A stretch of 55,178 nt of DNA from Deltaproteobacteria bacterium. Lineage in GTDB: Bacteria > Desulfobacterota > Desulfobaccia > Desulfobaccales > 0-14-0-80-60-11. The stretch is from NCBI GenBank assembly GCA_016874915.1, contig VGSW01000003.1:1-55178 (forward strand), given 5' to 3'. Positions 32,502 through 41,781 of the stretch are shown piece after piece (the stretch's first letter is position 1; every line of letters begins with the position of its first letter). The position numbers and the translations under genes are program-made. The notes beneath the pieces are model-generated. The model was not told where the DNA came from. It saw only the letters and a list, made by a program, of their open reading frames with translations, and made no database searches.

Positions 32502-32822
32502 ATGTTATCTAAGAAGATACTGTTTATAATTATTGCAATAATGTCGCTATTGATTGGGTGTTATACTTCAAGAGAGGGTTATGTAAGCGCACATCCTGAA
32601 TTAAATCCAAAAATTAAAGAAGCGATCTTAAAAGGAGAAGTTCTTGAAGGCATGACAGAGGAAGAAGTAAAAGCAAGTCGGGGAACTCCTGCTCAAATTG
32701 TCAAAGGTACTGAAGGAGAGTTCTATTATGTGTATATGAGACCCGGCGGCAGGTTGACTCACTCGCATGATGTTGTTGTATTCGATAAAAACGGGAGAGT
32801 AATTAGTTCCGGGCCAAGATGA
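32502..32822 (+). CDS. Small BamE/SmpA-like lipoprotein
   Basis: The product is 106 residues with a type II signal peptide and lipobox LIGC. The mature region GMTEEEVKASRGTPAQIVK followed by a strand-rich segment FYYVYMRPGG is the pattern of SmpA/OmlA-type domains (the helix-turn with GxT...V...G.P). The gene is AT-richer than neighbours, with a good AGGAGG ribosome-binding site. It is probably an envelope lipoprotein. Confidence 0.65.
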   Translation: MLSKKILFIIIAIMSLLIGCYTSREGYVSAHPELNPKIKEAILKGEVLEGMTEEEVKASRGTPAQIVKGTEGEFYYVYMRPGGRLTHSHDVVVFDKNGRVISSGPR

Positions 32823-32974
32823 TGAGTTTTTTTCATTATAATGGCTGATCCGAAAGTTGCCAGGTGCATAGCTATAAGCTCTTATGAGAGAAGGGAATTT
32901 TAGAGCATATTTACCTGGATGAGAGAGATTCCCAGGTCTCTGAATTCAACATAATGAAAAGGAGGGCAGGAAAG

Positions 32975-33295
32975 ATGAAGCGGAAGTTGTTGGTCGGAGT
33001 GTTGGTTGTAGTGGTTGGGGTGTTGTTTGCCGTTTCCGGGGCTATGGCCGCCAAATTGATTTGCATTTCCCATCAGGACATCAAGGGAGAGATGTCGGTA
33101 AACAAATGCCTGGAAAAAGGGATGGAATTCGCGGTCATCGATGCCAATGGATTTGTCCGTGTCCTGACGCCTCGGGAAATCGAGTTGACTAAAAAGATCA
33201 ACCCCAAAGCCTTTGAAATCCCGGGATATGGCTTGAAACACCTCCGTGTTGCCCCGGAAATCCCGCCCCTCCCTGTTCATCCAGAGATTCAATAA
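32975..33295 (+). CDS. Small periplasmic protein
   Basis: The product is 106 residues from ATG 32975 (GGAGGGCAGG upstream); the earlier ATG 32954 would overlap the ribosome-binding site. The signal peptide MKRKLLVGVLVVVVGVLFAV ends near AMAA. The mature part has two Cys (LICISHQD and VNKCLEKG) and a Pro-rich C-terminus. No family is recognised. Confidence 0.65.
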   Translation: MKRKLLVGVLVVVVGVLFAVSGAMAAKLICISHQDIKGEMSVNKCLEKGMEFAVIDANGFVRVLTPREIELTKKINPKAFEIPGYGLKHLRVAPEIPPLPVHPEIQ

Positions 33296-33377
33296 GTCGA
33301 AAGTTACGGGTTTGCCAATGGGGGGAGCCAGGAGGACAATCAAATTTTCTAAATACCAAGCAAAGCAAGGAGACGCA

Positions 33378-33584
33378 ATGGCAATAAGAATTCCCAAGGT
33401 TGACGCAGACTGCTGCCTGGCCTGCGGCAACTGTGAGGCGGTATGCCCGGAAGTCTTCCGCCTCAACGAGGCCTTGGGCTACTCGGAAGTGATTAACCCC
33501 CGAGGCGCTTCGGAGGAGCGGATTCAGGACGCCATGGACCAGTGTCCGGCCCAGTGCATAGATTGGGAGGAAGGGGAATCCTGA
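33378..33584 (+). CDS. Single-cluster [4Fe-4S] ferredoxin
   Basis: The product is 68 residues from ATG 33378, with CAAGGAG six nt upstream. The ligand pattern CCLACGNCEAVCPE supplies three Cys and CPAQC near the C-terminus the fourth, as in Desulfovibrio-type ferredoxin I. It is a small cytoplasmic electron carrier. Its place in a metal-efflux island is unusual; it could serve the YHS flavoprotein or cytochromes. Confidence 0.88.
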   Translation: MAIRIPKVDADCCLACGNCEAVCPEVFRLNEALGYSEVINPRGASEERIQDAMDQCPAQCIDWEEGES

Positions 33585-33729
33585 AGTGGCAAAACTATAT
33601 CTGCCCGGTTTGGCAACACTCCAGCTCCTGGAGCGATTGCGCCGGTAATCATAAGGAAGTGCAAAATTTTGCCATGAGGTTACTTCGAGAGCGGGCGCTA
33701 TACCGGCGCAGCGGTTAAAGGAGGTCCCT

Positions 33730-33888
33730 ATGTGGAGAAGGATCGTATTCTTACTGTTGAATCGGCCTGTTAACCGCCGGGACGGTTATTTCCTGTGCGG
33801 AAAGACCTGGACCACGAGATTTGATGGAAGAACGATCTGATATGAACAACAACGACTTCAAAAAGTAATCCAGCAGCAAAGCGGATAA
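33730..33888 (+). pseudogene. Frameshifted copy of the 28601 lipoprotein
   Basis: The sequence repeats 28591-28759, including the ribosome-binding site GGAGGTCCCT and the start ATGTGGAGAAG. An extra base near 33759 shifts the frame so the product is cut short. The 3' part still aligns at DNA level (GATTTGATGGAAGAACGAT, CAGCAAAG.GGATAA). It is a duplicated, inactivated gene. Confidence 0.65.
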
Positions 33889-34030
33889 CCAAGGTGTGGG
33901 ATTTATCCGCAGTTTCGCTTTGGAAGCGGAGATAATGGCGAGCAAAGCCGGAGGTAATAAGACTGGAAAAGCATTAAAAATGCCTTTACTATGAGGTCAA
34001 AGCTAAATTAATTCGCCGGGGGGAAAGGGG

Positions 34031-35356
34031 ATGGAGTGCAAGCGGCGTGCTTCCGGAGTGGCATTGCTTTTTTTACTCGGCTTGTTTGGGGTCTTAAGTC
34101 CGGTGCATTCGCTTTGGGCTCAGAGCAACGCGAACCTGCCGGCTGATTTACAATCCCTGATTGCCGAAGCCCTGAAGGCGAACCCGGAGATCAGGCAAAT
34201 GGCCGAGCTCAGGAATGCCTCCCGAGAGACCATCCGCTCCGCCGGGGCCCTGGACGACCCCGAAATCTCCTTCACCTTGAAAGATATTCCCACGGACACT
34301 TGGGGCTTCAACCGGGAGAGCATGACTCAGAAAATGCTCGAGGCGTCTCAAAAGCTCCCCCTTCCCGGCAAAAGGCGCCTGCGGTCGGAAGCTGCCGCCG
34401 AGCAGAACCGGTCGGATGATTTCTCCTACAAGGACAAGGTCAACGAAATCAGGGCCAAGATGGGGATGGCCTATTGGGGATTGTCATTGGCCCATGTCGC
34501 TTTCGATATCACCGAAAAAAACAAAAACCTCTGGGAACAAACGGTCAAAGTGACGGAAACCAGGTACCGCGTGGGCCAGGGGATGCAGGCCGACGTAATT
34601 CAGGCCCAGGTGGAACTGGGCAACTACCTGGATCGCCTGTTGCAATGGCGGCAGCGCCAGGAGTCCTTCAGGGCGGATATAAACGCCTTGCGTTCCCAGC
34701 CCCCAAATGCACCCGTCGTCCAGCCGCAACCCTTGAGGCCCCGTCCTTTCCCGATCAAATTAGAGCATCTGCTGGCTATGGCCGAAGCCCGTCCCCAACT
34801 CCAGGCCCTGAAAGCCCTGGTGGCCAAACAGGAGAAAATGGTGGACCTGGCCAGAAAAGATTACTATCCGGATGCCAAAATATCCTTAGCCTACGGCCTT
34901 CGGGACACCCTGGCTCCCCCCGTAAATCAGAAACAGGCGGATATGTTCACCTCCTCGGTTATGTTCAATGTCCCTATTTGGTGGGAGTCCAAGATTAAAC
35001 CTCGCATCAGGGAAGAACAGGCCCGGACCGGCGCGGCCCGGGAAGCCCATCAATCCGCCTGGAATCAACTGAGCGCAATGATTAAGGATCGATATGCCAA
35101 ATTGCAGCGCCTGGCTCAACAGATAAATCTGTACGATCATGACATTGTCCCCCAGGCCAGGCAGGCGGTGGAGTCCTCTCTGGCCTCCTACCAAGTGGGG
35201 GCCCTGGCTTTCGCCCAACTCTATCAGAACCAGATCGCGGTTTATAATGCCGAACTGATGCTCCAGGAATACTTGCGGGATTTCGAAGAGAACTGGGCCG
35301 AATTGGAATGGCTGGTGGGGGAAGAGTTGCCTCGCCGGCCGGAGGTAAGGAAATGA
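34031..35356 (+). CDS. TolC-family outer-membrane efflux protein (CusC-like)
   Basis: The product is 441 residues with a signal peptide (cleavage near LWAQ), two repeats of long helical hairpins and short beta segments typical of the TolC fold, for example RNASRETIRSAGALDDPEIS early and ESSLASYQVGALAFAQLY late. It forms the trans-periplasmic exit duct. Its stop overlaps the start of the adaptor gene as ATGA (35353-35356), and the RND pump follows, so the three genes make a CusCBA-type unit. Confidence 0.9.
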   Translation: MECKRRASGVALLFLLGLFGVLSPVHSLWAQSNANLPADLQSLIAEALKANPEIRQMAELRNASRETIRSAGALDDPEISFTLKDIPTDTWGFNRESMTQKMLEASQKLPLPGKRRLRSEAAAEQNRSDDFSYKDKVNEIRAKMGMAYWGLSLAHVAFDITEKNKNLWEQTVKVTETRYRVGQGMQADVIQAQVELGNYLDRLLQWRQRQESFRADINALRSQPPNAPVVQPQPLRPRPFPIKLEHLLAMAEARPQLQALKALVAKQEKMVDLARKDYYPDAKISLAYGLRDTLAPPVNQKQADMFTSSVMFNVPIWWESKIKPRIREEQARTGAAREAHQSAWNQLSAMIKDRYAKLQRLAQQINLYDHDIVPQARQAVESSLASYQVGALAFAQLYQNQIAVYNAELMLQEYLRDFEENWAELEWLVGEELPRRPEVRK

Positions 35357-36696
35357 ACGTCCGCCGCTTTTTGCCAGGTTTGGTTCTAGGCCTGATCATC
35401 TTGCTGATCGCCGGAGGCCTTGTCTACTGGCGGGGTTACCGCCTGATGCAGCACGCCGCCGCCCCCGGTCCTCCGGCTCCGGCTCCTGAAGCCAAGGAGG
35501 GCCGGAAAATCAAGTATTGGGTCTCCCCCATGGATCCCAAAATTATCTCGGATAAGCCAGGCAAAGACCCTATGGGCATGGATTTCAAGCCGGTTTATGA
35601 AGAGGTGGGACCAGCCATGGCGCCCGGTACCATCGCGGTGGACCCCAACACCCTCCAGTCCATCGGGGTCCGCACCGCCAAGGTGGAAGTTCGCCCCCTG
35701 TCCCGGGTAATCCGGGCGGTGGGCAAAGTGGTATATGACGAGCGCCAGCTTTCCGTGGTCAACACCAAGGTGGACGGCTGGGTAACCCGCCTCTTTATCA
35801 AGATCACCGGAGAGCCGGTGCGCAAGGGGCAGAAGCTCGTCAGCATCTATAGCCGGGAGCTGGTGCCGGCCCAACGGGAGTATTTACTCGCTTTGAGAAA
35901 TCTCAAAACCGTGGGCAAGAGTTCGTTTCCGGAAATGGCTGAAGGGGCCCGTCGCCTGGCGGAGGCTTCTCGCGTGCGCCTGGAGTATTTCGACATCACA
36001 CCTTCCCAGATCGCCGAACTGGAGAAAACCGGCCAAGTGAAGAAGGAACTCACCTTAACTTCGCCAGTACACGGCATTGTCACCGAGCGGATGGTGACCG
36101 AGGGCCAGTTCGTCATGGCCGGCATGACCCTGCTGAAGGTGGCGGACCTCTCCACTGTCTGGGTGGAGGCGGATATTTATCAATATGAGCTTCCCTGGGT
36201 GGAGGTGGGTCAGCGGGCCGAGATGACCTTGAATTATATTCCGGGAGAAACGTTTCACGGCACCATCGAATATCTTTACCCCTATCTAAAGGGGATGACC
36301 CGCACCGCCAAAGTGCGCCTGAAATTCCCCAATCCCCGGATCAAGTTCAAACCGGAGATGTTCGCCCAGGTGGAGATCAAGTCCCCTCTGAAGCCTATGG
36401 TGGTCGCGGTGCCCACGGAGGCCGTGCTGGACACCGGGGAAAAGCAGCATGTCTTCGTGGCCTTGGGACAGGGCCGGTTCCAGCCCCGGGAAGTGAAGCT
36501 GGGAGTCCAGGGAACTGATCGGCTGGTGCAGGTACTCTCCGGACTAAAAGAGGGCGAAGAAGTGGTCACGTCGGCCCATTTCCTGCTGGATTCGGAATCC
36601 CGCTTCCGGGAGGCCGCGGCCAAATTCCTGGGAGCCCAAGAGCCGGGAAAGGAGGGGGCGCCACCGGCGGCGCCCCCGGCGCACTTGAAGCACTAA
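35353..36696 (+). CDS. RND efflux periplasmic adaptor (CusB-like)
   Basis: The product is 447 residues from ATG 35353. One N-terminal membrane anchor is followed by a heavy-metal-binding module with the CusB-type pattern KYWVSPMDPKIISDKPG and PMGMDF. The barrel-sandwich and helical hairpin (VNTKVDGWVTRLFIKITGEP) and a C-terminal membrane-proximal domain follow. It links the inner-membrane pump to the TolC duct and may hand over Cu(I)/Ag(I) from the periplasm. It is Met-containing but lacks cysteines in the metal module, as usual in CusB. Confidence 0.92.
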   Translation: MNVRRFLPGLVLGLIILLIAGGLVYWRGYRLMQHAAAPGPPAPAPEAKEGRKIKYWVSPMDPKIISDKPGKDPMGMDFKPVYEEVGPAMAPGTIAVDPNTLQSIGVRTAKVEVRPLSRVIRAVGKVVYDERQLSVVNTKVDGWVTRLFIKITGEPVRKGQKLVSIYSRELVPAQREYLLALRNLKTVGKSSFPEMAEGARRLAEASRVRLEYFDITPSQIAELEKTGQVKKELTLTSPVHGIVTERMVTEGQFVMAGMTLLKVADLSTVWVEADIYQYELPWVEVGQRAEMTLNYIPGETFHGTIEYLYPYLKGMTRTAKVRLKFPNPRIKFKPEMFAQVEIKSPLKPMVVAVPTEAVLDTGEKQHVFVALGQGRFQPREVKLGVQGTDRLVQVLSGLKEGEEVVTSAHFLLDSESRFREAAAKFLGAQEPGKEGAPPAAPPAHLKH

Positions 36697-36745
36697 GATT
36701 TGACAGCCTTGTCCTATTCTCTAAATGACGCAATAAGGTACCGCC

Positions 36746-39700
36746 ATGATTGAAAAACTTATCGAGGCCTGCGTTCGCAATCGCTTTTTGGTCATACTCG
36801 TCTGGCTCCTGATCGCCGCCTGGGGGATTTATACCACCTATAACATGCCCATCGACGCCATTCCCGACATTTCCGACGTCCAGGTCATCATCCTCACTGA
36901 GTACCCCGGCCAGGCCCCCGAGGTGGTGGAGGCCCAGGTAACCTATCCCCTGACCACCACCATGCTGGCCGTACCCAACCGGAAGGTGGTGCGGGGTTTT
37001 TCCCAGTTCGGCTTTTCCATGGTGTACATCATCTTCGAGGACGGGACCGACATCTACTGGGCCCGTTCCCGGGTCCTGGAATACCTGAACTACATCCGAG
37101 AAAAACTGCCTCCCGGCGTAAGTCCCGCCCTGGGGCCGGACGCCACCGGCGTGGGCTGGGTCTATGAATACACCCTGGAAGATACCACCGGCCGCCACGA
37201 TCTCAGCCAGCTCCGCAGCATCCAGGACTGGTTTTTGCGGTATCAAATACAGTCGCTGGAGGGGGTGGCCGAGGTCGCCAGCGTGGGCGGGTTTGTCAAG
37301 CAGTACCAGGTGAAGGTGGACCCTAACACCCTGGCTGCTTACAACATTCCTCTTTCAAAAGTGCGGACGGCCATCCAGATGTCCAACCAGGACGAGGGGG
37401 GCCGGTCCATCGAGAAGGCCGAAACCGAATACATCGTGGTGGGCCGGGGTTATATCAAGACCGTAGCCGACGTGGAAAACATCGTGGTGGGCACCGACGG
37501 CGAAGGGACTCCCATCCTGATTAAAGATATTGGGGCAGTGGAGCTCGGACCTGAACTGCGGCGGGGCGTGGCGGAGGCCAACGGCACCGGCGAAGTGGTG
37601 GGCGCCATCGTGGTCATGCGCTTCGGGCAAAATGCCCGGGCGGTCATTGACCGGGTGAAGGCGAAGTTGGCCGAGCTTCAAAAGAGTCTGCCTCCGGGGG
37701 TGCGCATCGTCACCGCCTATGACCGTGCCTCTCTCATTCAAAAATGCATCGATACCCTGAAGGAAGCGCTTACCGAAGAAACCATCATCGTGGGCCTGGT
37801 CTGCCTGGTTTTTCTGATGCACCTCAGGAGCGCCCTGGTGGCCATCATCAGCCTGCCCCTGGCGGTTCTGGTGTCTTTTATTCTCCAGTATCAATTCAAT
37901 ATCACCGCCAATCTTTTAAGTTTATCCGGAATCGCCCTGGCCCTGGGAGACATCACCGACGCCGCGGTGGTCATGGTGGAAAACGCCCACAAGCGCCTGG
38001 AAAAGGCCGCTCCCGGTGAAGAACGGGAATCCCTGGTCCTGGAGGCCGCCAAGGAGGTGGGTCCCTCCCTCTTCTTCTCCCTCCTGGTCATCACGGTGTC
38101 TTTTTTGCCCATCTTCGCCCTGACCGGGGAGAGCGGCAGGCTTTTCAAGCCCCTGGCCTACACCAAGACTTTTGCCATGGCCGGCGCCTCCATCCTGGCC
38201 GTTACCCTCACCCCGATTCTGATGGTCTTTCTGATCAAAGGGAAAATCCCTTCCGAGGCCCGAAACCCGGTAAACCGCTTTACCATGTTCCTTTACCGGC
38301 CGTTTTTGCGCCTGACCCTGCACTTCCCCAAAGCGTCCATCCTGGCGGCGGCCCTGATCCTGGCGGCCACTGTTTATCCCGCCCTGAAGCTGGGAAGCGA
38401 GTTCATGCCGCCCCTGGATGAGGGCGACCTGCTTTACATGCCCACCACCATGCCGGGCATTTCCATCACCGAAGCCAAGACCCTCCTGCAACAAACCGAC
38501 CGGATTCTGCGCACCTTTCCGGAAGTGGAATACGTCTTCGGTAAGGCGGGCCGGGCCGAGACCGCCACCGACCCGGCGCCTTTGAGCATGATTGAAACCA
38601 TCATCCGCCTCAAAGACCGCAAGGACTGGCGCCCGGGATATGACACCCCGCGCCTGATCCAGGAGATGGACGCGGCCATCAAGTTTCCCGGGGTGGCCAA
38701 CGCCTTCGTCTTTCCCATCCGCACCCGCATCGACATGCTGTCCACCGGCATCAAGACCCCGGTGGGGCTGAAAATTTTGGGACCCGATCTCAATGTCCTT
38801 AACCGTCTGGCGGAGGAAGCCGAGCCCATATTTAAAGAAGTCCCGAACACGGTCAGCGTCTTCTCCCAGCGGGTCACCGGCGGCTACTACCTGAACTTTG
38901 ACATTAACCGAAAGGAGGCCGCCCGGTACGGCCTCACCGTGGGTGACATTCAAGAAGTCATCGCCACCGCCCTGGGAGGCCGGAAAATTACCCAAACCGT
39001 GGAGGGGCTGGAGCGCTATCCCGTGAACCTCCGATATTTTCAGGACTACCGGCTGGATTTGCCGGAATTGCGCCGCATCCTCATACCCACCATGAACGGG
39101 GCCCAGATACCCATGGAGCAGGTGGCCGATATCCGGATCCAGATGGGCCCCCCGGAAATCACCAGCGAGGACGCCCGCCTGGCCGCCTGGATTTTCGTGG
39201 ATATCCGGGACATCGACGTGGGCAGTTACGTGCAAAAAGCGAAAGAGGCCATCCAGACCAAGTTGAAGCTGCCCCCGGGGTACACCCTGATCTGGAGCGG
39301 CCAGTTCGAATATATGGAGGAAGCCCGCAAAAGACTGCAAGTAGTGATTCCCGTCACCCTGGTCCTGGTCGTCATCCTGGTTTACCTGAATACCGGTTCG
39401 GTGAAGGAAACAGGGTTCATCCTCTTCACCTTGCCCTTTTCCTTTGTGAGCGCCATCTGGGGGCTATATTTATTGAAATACAATCTAAGCGTGGCGGTAA
39501 TGGTGGGATTTATCGCCCTGGGGGGCTTGGCCGCGGAAACGGGGGCCATCATGCTCTTGTTCCTGAACCTGTCATATGAGGAGGCCCAAAAAACCCGCCG
39601 GACCATGACCTGGGAGGACTTGCGGGAGTCGGTGATGAACGGGGCGGTGCTGCGCCTGCGCCCCCTGCTCATGACCGCCCTGGCCAACCTGTTCGGGTTG

Positions 39701-39856
39701 CTGCCCATCATGTGGAGCACCGGGGTGGGGGCCGAGGTGGCCAAGCGCATCGCCGCCCCCCTGGTAATCGGGGTAATCAGCGCCCTGGTTCTGGTTCTGT
39801 TTATTTACCCGTCCATTTATCTCTTGTGGAAGTGGCACGCGGAGGTGAAACGCTGA
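36746..39856 (+). CDS. cusA: Heavy-metal RND efflux pump (CusA-like)
   Basis: The product is 1036 residues, the proton-driven inner-membrane component. The N-terminal helix IEACVRNRFLVILVWLLIA, the NMPIDAIPDISDVQVI block, the TM4 proton-relay segment DITDAAVVMVENAHKR, and the periplasmic MPTTMPGIS stretch are typical of the HME-RND class. The C-terminal membrane half ends normally. With the two upstream genes it completes a tripartite copper/silver exporter. The spacing to the adaptor stop is 49 bp. Confidence 0.93.
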   Translation: MIEKLIEACVRNRFLVILVWLLIAAWGIYTTYNMPIDAIPDISDVQVIILTEYPGQAPEVVEAQVTYPLTTTMLAVPNRKVVRGFSQFGFSMVYIIFEDGTDIYWARSRVLEYLNYIREKLPPGVSPALGPDATGVGWVYEYTLEDTTGRHDLSQLRSIQDWFLRYQIQSLEGVAEVASVGGFVKQYQVKVDPNTLAAYNIPLSKVRTAIQMSNQDEGGRSIEKAETEYIVVGRGYIKTVADVENIVVGTDGEGTPILIKDIGAVELGPELRRGVAEANGTGEVVGAIVVMRFGQNARAVIDRVKAKLAELQKSLPPGVRIVTAYDRASLIQKCIDTLKEALTEETIIVGLVCLVFLMHLRSALVAIISLPLAVLVSFILQYQFNITANLLSLSGIALALGDITDAAVVMVENAHKRLEKAAPGEERESLVLEAAKEVGPSLFFSLLVITVSFLPIFALTGESGRLFKPLAYTKTFAMAGASILAVTLTPILMVFLIKGKIPSEARNPVNRFTMFLYRPFLRLTLHFPKASILAAALILAATVYPALKLGSEFMPPLDEGDLLYMPTTMPGISITEAKTLLQQTDRILRTFPEVEYVFGKAGRAETATDPAPLSMIETIIRLKDRKDWRPGYDTPRLIQEMDAAIKFPGVANAFVFPIRTRIDMLSTGIKTPVGLKILGPDLNVLNRLAEEAEPIFKEVPNTVSVFSQRVTGGYYLNFDINRKEAARYGLTVGDIQEVIATALGGRKITQTVEGLERYPVNLRYFQDYRLDLPELRRILIPTMNGAQIPMEQVADIRIQMGPPEITSEDARLAAWIFVDIRDIDVGSYVQKAKEAIQTKLKLPPGYTLIWSGQFEYMEEARKRLQVVIPVTLVLVVILVYLNTGSVKETGFILFTLPFSFVSAIWGLYLLKYNLSVAVMVGFIALGGLAAETGAIMLLFLNLSYEEAQKTRRTMTWEDLRESVMNGAVLRLRPLLMTALANLFGLLPIMWSTGVGAEVAKRIAAPLVIGVISALVLVLFIYPSIYLLWKWHAEVKR

Positions 39857-39947
39857 TTGGAGATGAGGAAGAGAAACAACGGCAATATTGTCCCGTGTTG
39901 TTCGGAAACCATCAAGCTGGAATTTTTATTTTCGGGGAGGACTGAAA

Positions 39948-40283
39948 GTGAGGACCATTGCTTCAAAGGCTCTGATCTTTTTCCTGGGTCTCACCTTTTT
40001 CTGGGGCGTCGCAGTTCAAGGAGCTTTCGGTAGTGGGCAGAATCTTTATAAGGACAAGTGCGCGATTTGCCACGGGATAAACGGAGATGGAAAGGGACCA
40101 GGCGCCGGCTCTTTCACCCCCCGGCCCACCGATTTCACCACGCCCAGGTTCTGGGAAGGCAACTATGAAAGAAACATCGCCAATTCCATTAAAAAGGGCT
40201 TTCGGGAAATGCCTGCCATTCCCATGAGCGACGCGGAAATCAAAGCTGTTGTCGACTACATGGTCAAATCATTCAAGAAATGA
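39948..40283 (+). CDS. Small monoheme cytochrome c
   Basis: The product is 111 residues from GTG 39948, with GGGGAGGA 7 bases upstream; the open frame starts earlier but without a ribosome-binding site. A signal peptide of about 28 residues precedes one CAICH heme site (NLYKDKCAICHGINGDGKG). Axial Met candidates are in FREMPAIPMSDAEI. This is a class I periplasmic cytochrome c that can carry electrons to neighbouring cytochrome proteins. Confidence 0.9.
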   Translation: MRTIASKALIFFLGLTFFWGVAVQGAFGSGQNLYKDKCAICHGINGDGKGPGAGSFTPRPTDFTTPRFWEGNYERNIANSIKKGFREMPAIPMSDAEIKAVVDYMVKSFKK

Positions 40284-40361
40284 CAAAAAGCCCCGTTGTT
40301 TGGCAGGGACAAGGAAAAGCTTTTTCCTCAGCTCGGTAGGTCTTTTAGTATGGAGGAGAAA

Positions 40362-41708
40362 ATGTCCAGACGGGGATTAGGAACCGCGGTCATAGTCCTG
40401 GGTCTGGCTGGTATGGCGCTCTTACTGGCTTCAACCAAGGCCCGGGCGGTGCCCAGTTTCGGCCGCCAGTCGGGGATGGGCTGCAACGCCTGCCACACCG
40501 TTTTCCCGGAATTGACCCCCTTCGGCCGCGCCTTCAAGTTGACCGGATACGTTTTTAGCAAAAAGACTGAACCCTACGAATTCCCTCCACCCGTCTCCGC
40601 CGGGGGCATCGTTTCTTTCACCAATACCGGAAAGGCGCAGCCTCCTGGGGTGGCCCCCTTCGAATCCCGGGGCAACGACAACGTGAACGTCCCCCAGGTG
40701 ATCAACGCTTATTATGCCGGAAAGCTCTTCTCCAGAGTCGGCACCTTCTTTCAGGGCACCTATGACGGGGTAAGCGAAAAATTCTTGGTGGATCACGTGG
40801 ACATCCGCTATGCCAACTATGCCAGAATCGGCAGGGGCAGCCTGATTTACGGCTTAACCATTAATAATAACCCCACAGTCCAGGATGTCTGGAACAGCAC
40901 CCCGGGATTCAGTTTCCCCTATGTCTCCTCCAGCGTTGTCCCCGAGCCCATCGCGGCCCCGAAAATCCTCGACGCTCTGGCGCTGCAGGTTGGCGGTCTG
41001 GGCCTTTACGGCTTCTGGAACAACCTCCTATATACCGAAGTGGCCCTGTACCGCACCTCCCGGAACGGGCCGACCCAATGGTTGGGCGCGGGCACCCAGA
41101 TCGAAAATCTGGCGGATGGGGTCATCCCTTACTGGCGGGTGGCCTTGCAACGCACCTGGAAACAGCACTCATTTTCTCTGGGGACTTACGGCCTGGTGGC
41201 CCGCATCTTCCCCGAGGGCCAGACCCGGGGGCTAAGCGACCGGTTTACGGATATCGGCGTGGATGCCCAATACCAATACATCGGCAGCAAGCACATCTTC
41301 ACCGCCCAGGCCACCTGGATTCACGAGGACCAGAACCGGGACGGCAGTTTCGCCCGGGGAGAAGCGGCCAGGCGGTCCGGAAGCCTGGACACCTTTAAGA
41401 TAAACGGCAATTACTATTACCGGAGCCGGTTCGGCACGGTGGGCGGAACCCTGGCGTTCTTTTCCACCACGGGAAGCAGAGACCCGGAACTTTATGCCCC
41501 GGAACCGGCGGAAGGCAGCCGCACAGGACGTCCGGATACCAACGGGTTCATCATCGAGGCCAATTATTTGCCCTGGAATTACAGCAAAATTTCCGTCCAG
41601 TACACCATCTTCACCAAGTTCAACGGCGCTCGCACCAACTATGACGGCTTGGGCAGGAAGGCCTCCGATAATAATACCCTCTTCTTGAACGTATGGCTTA
41701 TCTTTTAA
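40362..41708 (+). CDS. Monoheme outer-membrane porin-like protein
   Basis: The product is 448 residues from ATG 40362, preceded by GGAGGAG. The signal peptide ends near STKARA. Immediately after cleavage comes one heme-binding site GMGCNACHTVFPELTPFGR. The remaining 400 residues look like an outer-membrane barrel: alternating hydrophobic strands, many aromatic residues, and a C-terminal strand TLFLNVWLIF ending in Phe. A heme at the periplasmic mouth of a barrel would allow electron or metal-redox traffic at the outer membrane. Similar proteins are known only as unnamed cytochromes, to my knowledge. Confidence 0.8.
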   Translation: MSRRGLGTAVIVLGLAGMALLLASTKARAVPSFGRQSGMGCNACHTVFPELTPFGRAFKLTGYVFSKKTEPYEFPPPVSAGGIVSFTNTGKAQPPGVAPFESRGNDNVNVPQVINAYYAGKLFSRVGTFFQGTYDGVSEKFLVDHVDIRYANYARIGRGSLIYGLTINNNPTVQDVWNSTPGFSFPYVSSSVVPEPIAAPKILDALALQVGGLGLYGFWNNLLYTEVALYRTSRNGPTQWLGAGTQIENLADGVIPYWRVALQRTWKQHSFSLGTYGLVARIFPEGQTRGLSDRFTDIGVDAQYQYIGSKHIFTAQATWIHEDQNRDGSFARGEAARRSGSLDTFKINGNYYYRSRFGTVGGTLAFFSTTGSRDPELYAPEPAEGSRTGRPDTNGFIIEANYLPWNYSKISVQYTIFTKFNGARTNYDGLGRKASDNNTLFLNVWLIF

Positions 41709-41781
41709 GAAGCGAGGGCTGCTTCGGCTTTAAGGACGCACCGGCTTTACGCATGTCGCCGAACTTCAGCAGAGGTCGGGA

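Noticed and set aside
37922..39340. Long antisense frame within the CusA-like gene
   Set aside because: Shadow frame; residues reflect the complement of the pump and show no motif or ribosome-binding site.
40362..41708. Porin-cytochrome considered as a multiheme extracellular electron conduit
   Set aside because: Only one CxxCH is present; classic conduits use decaheme or octaheme cytochromes inside separate barrels.
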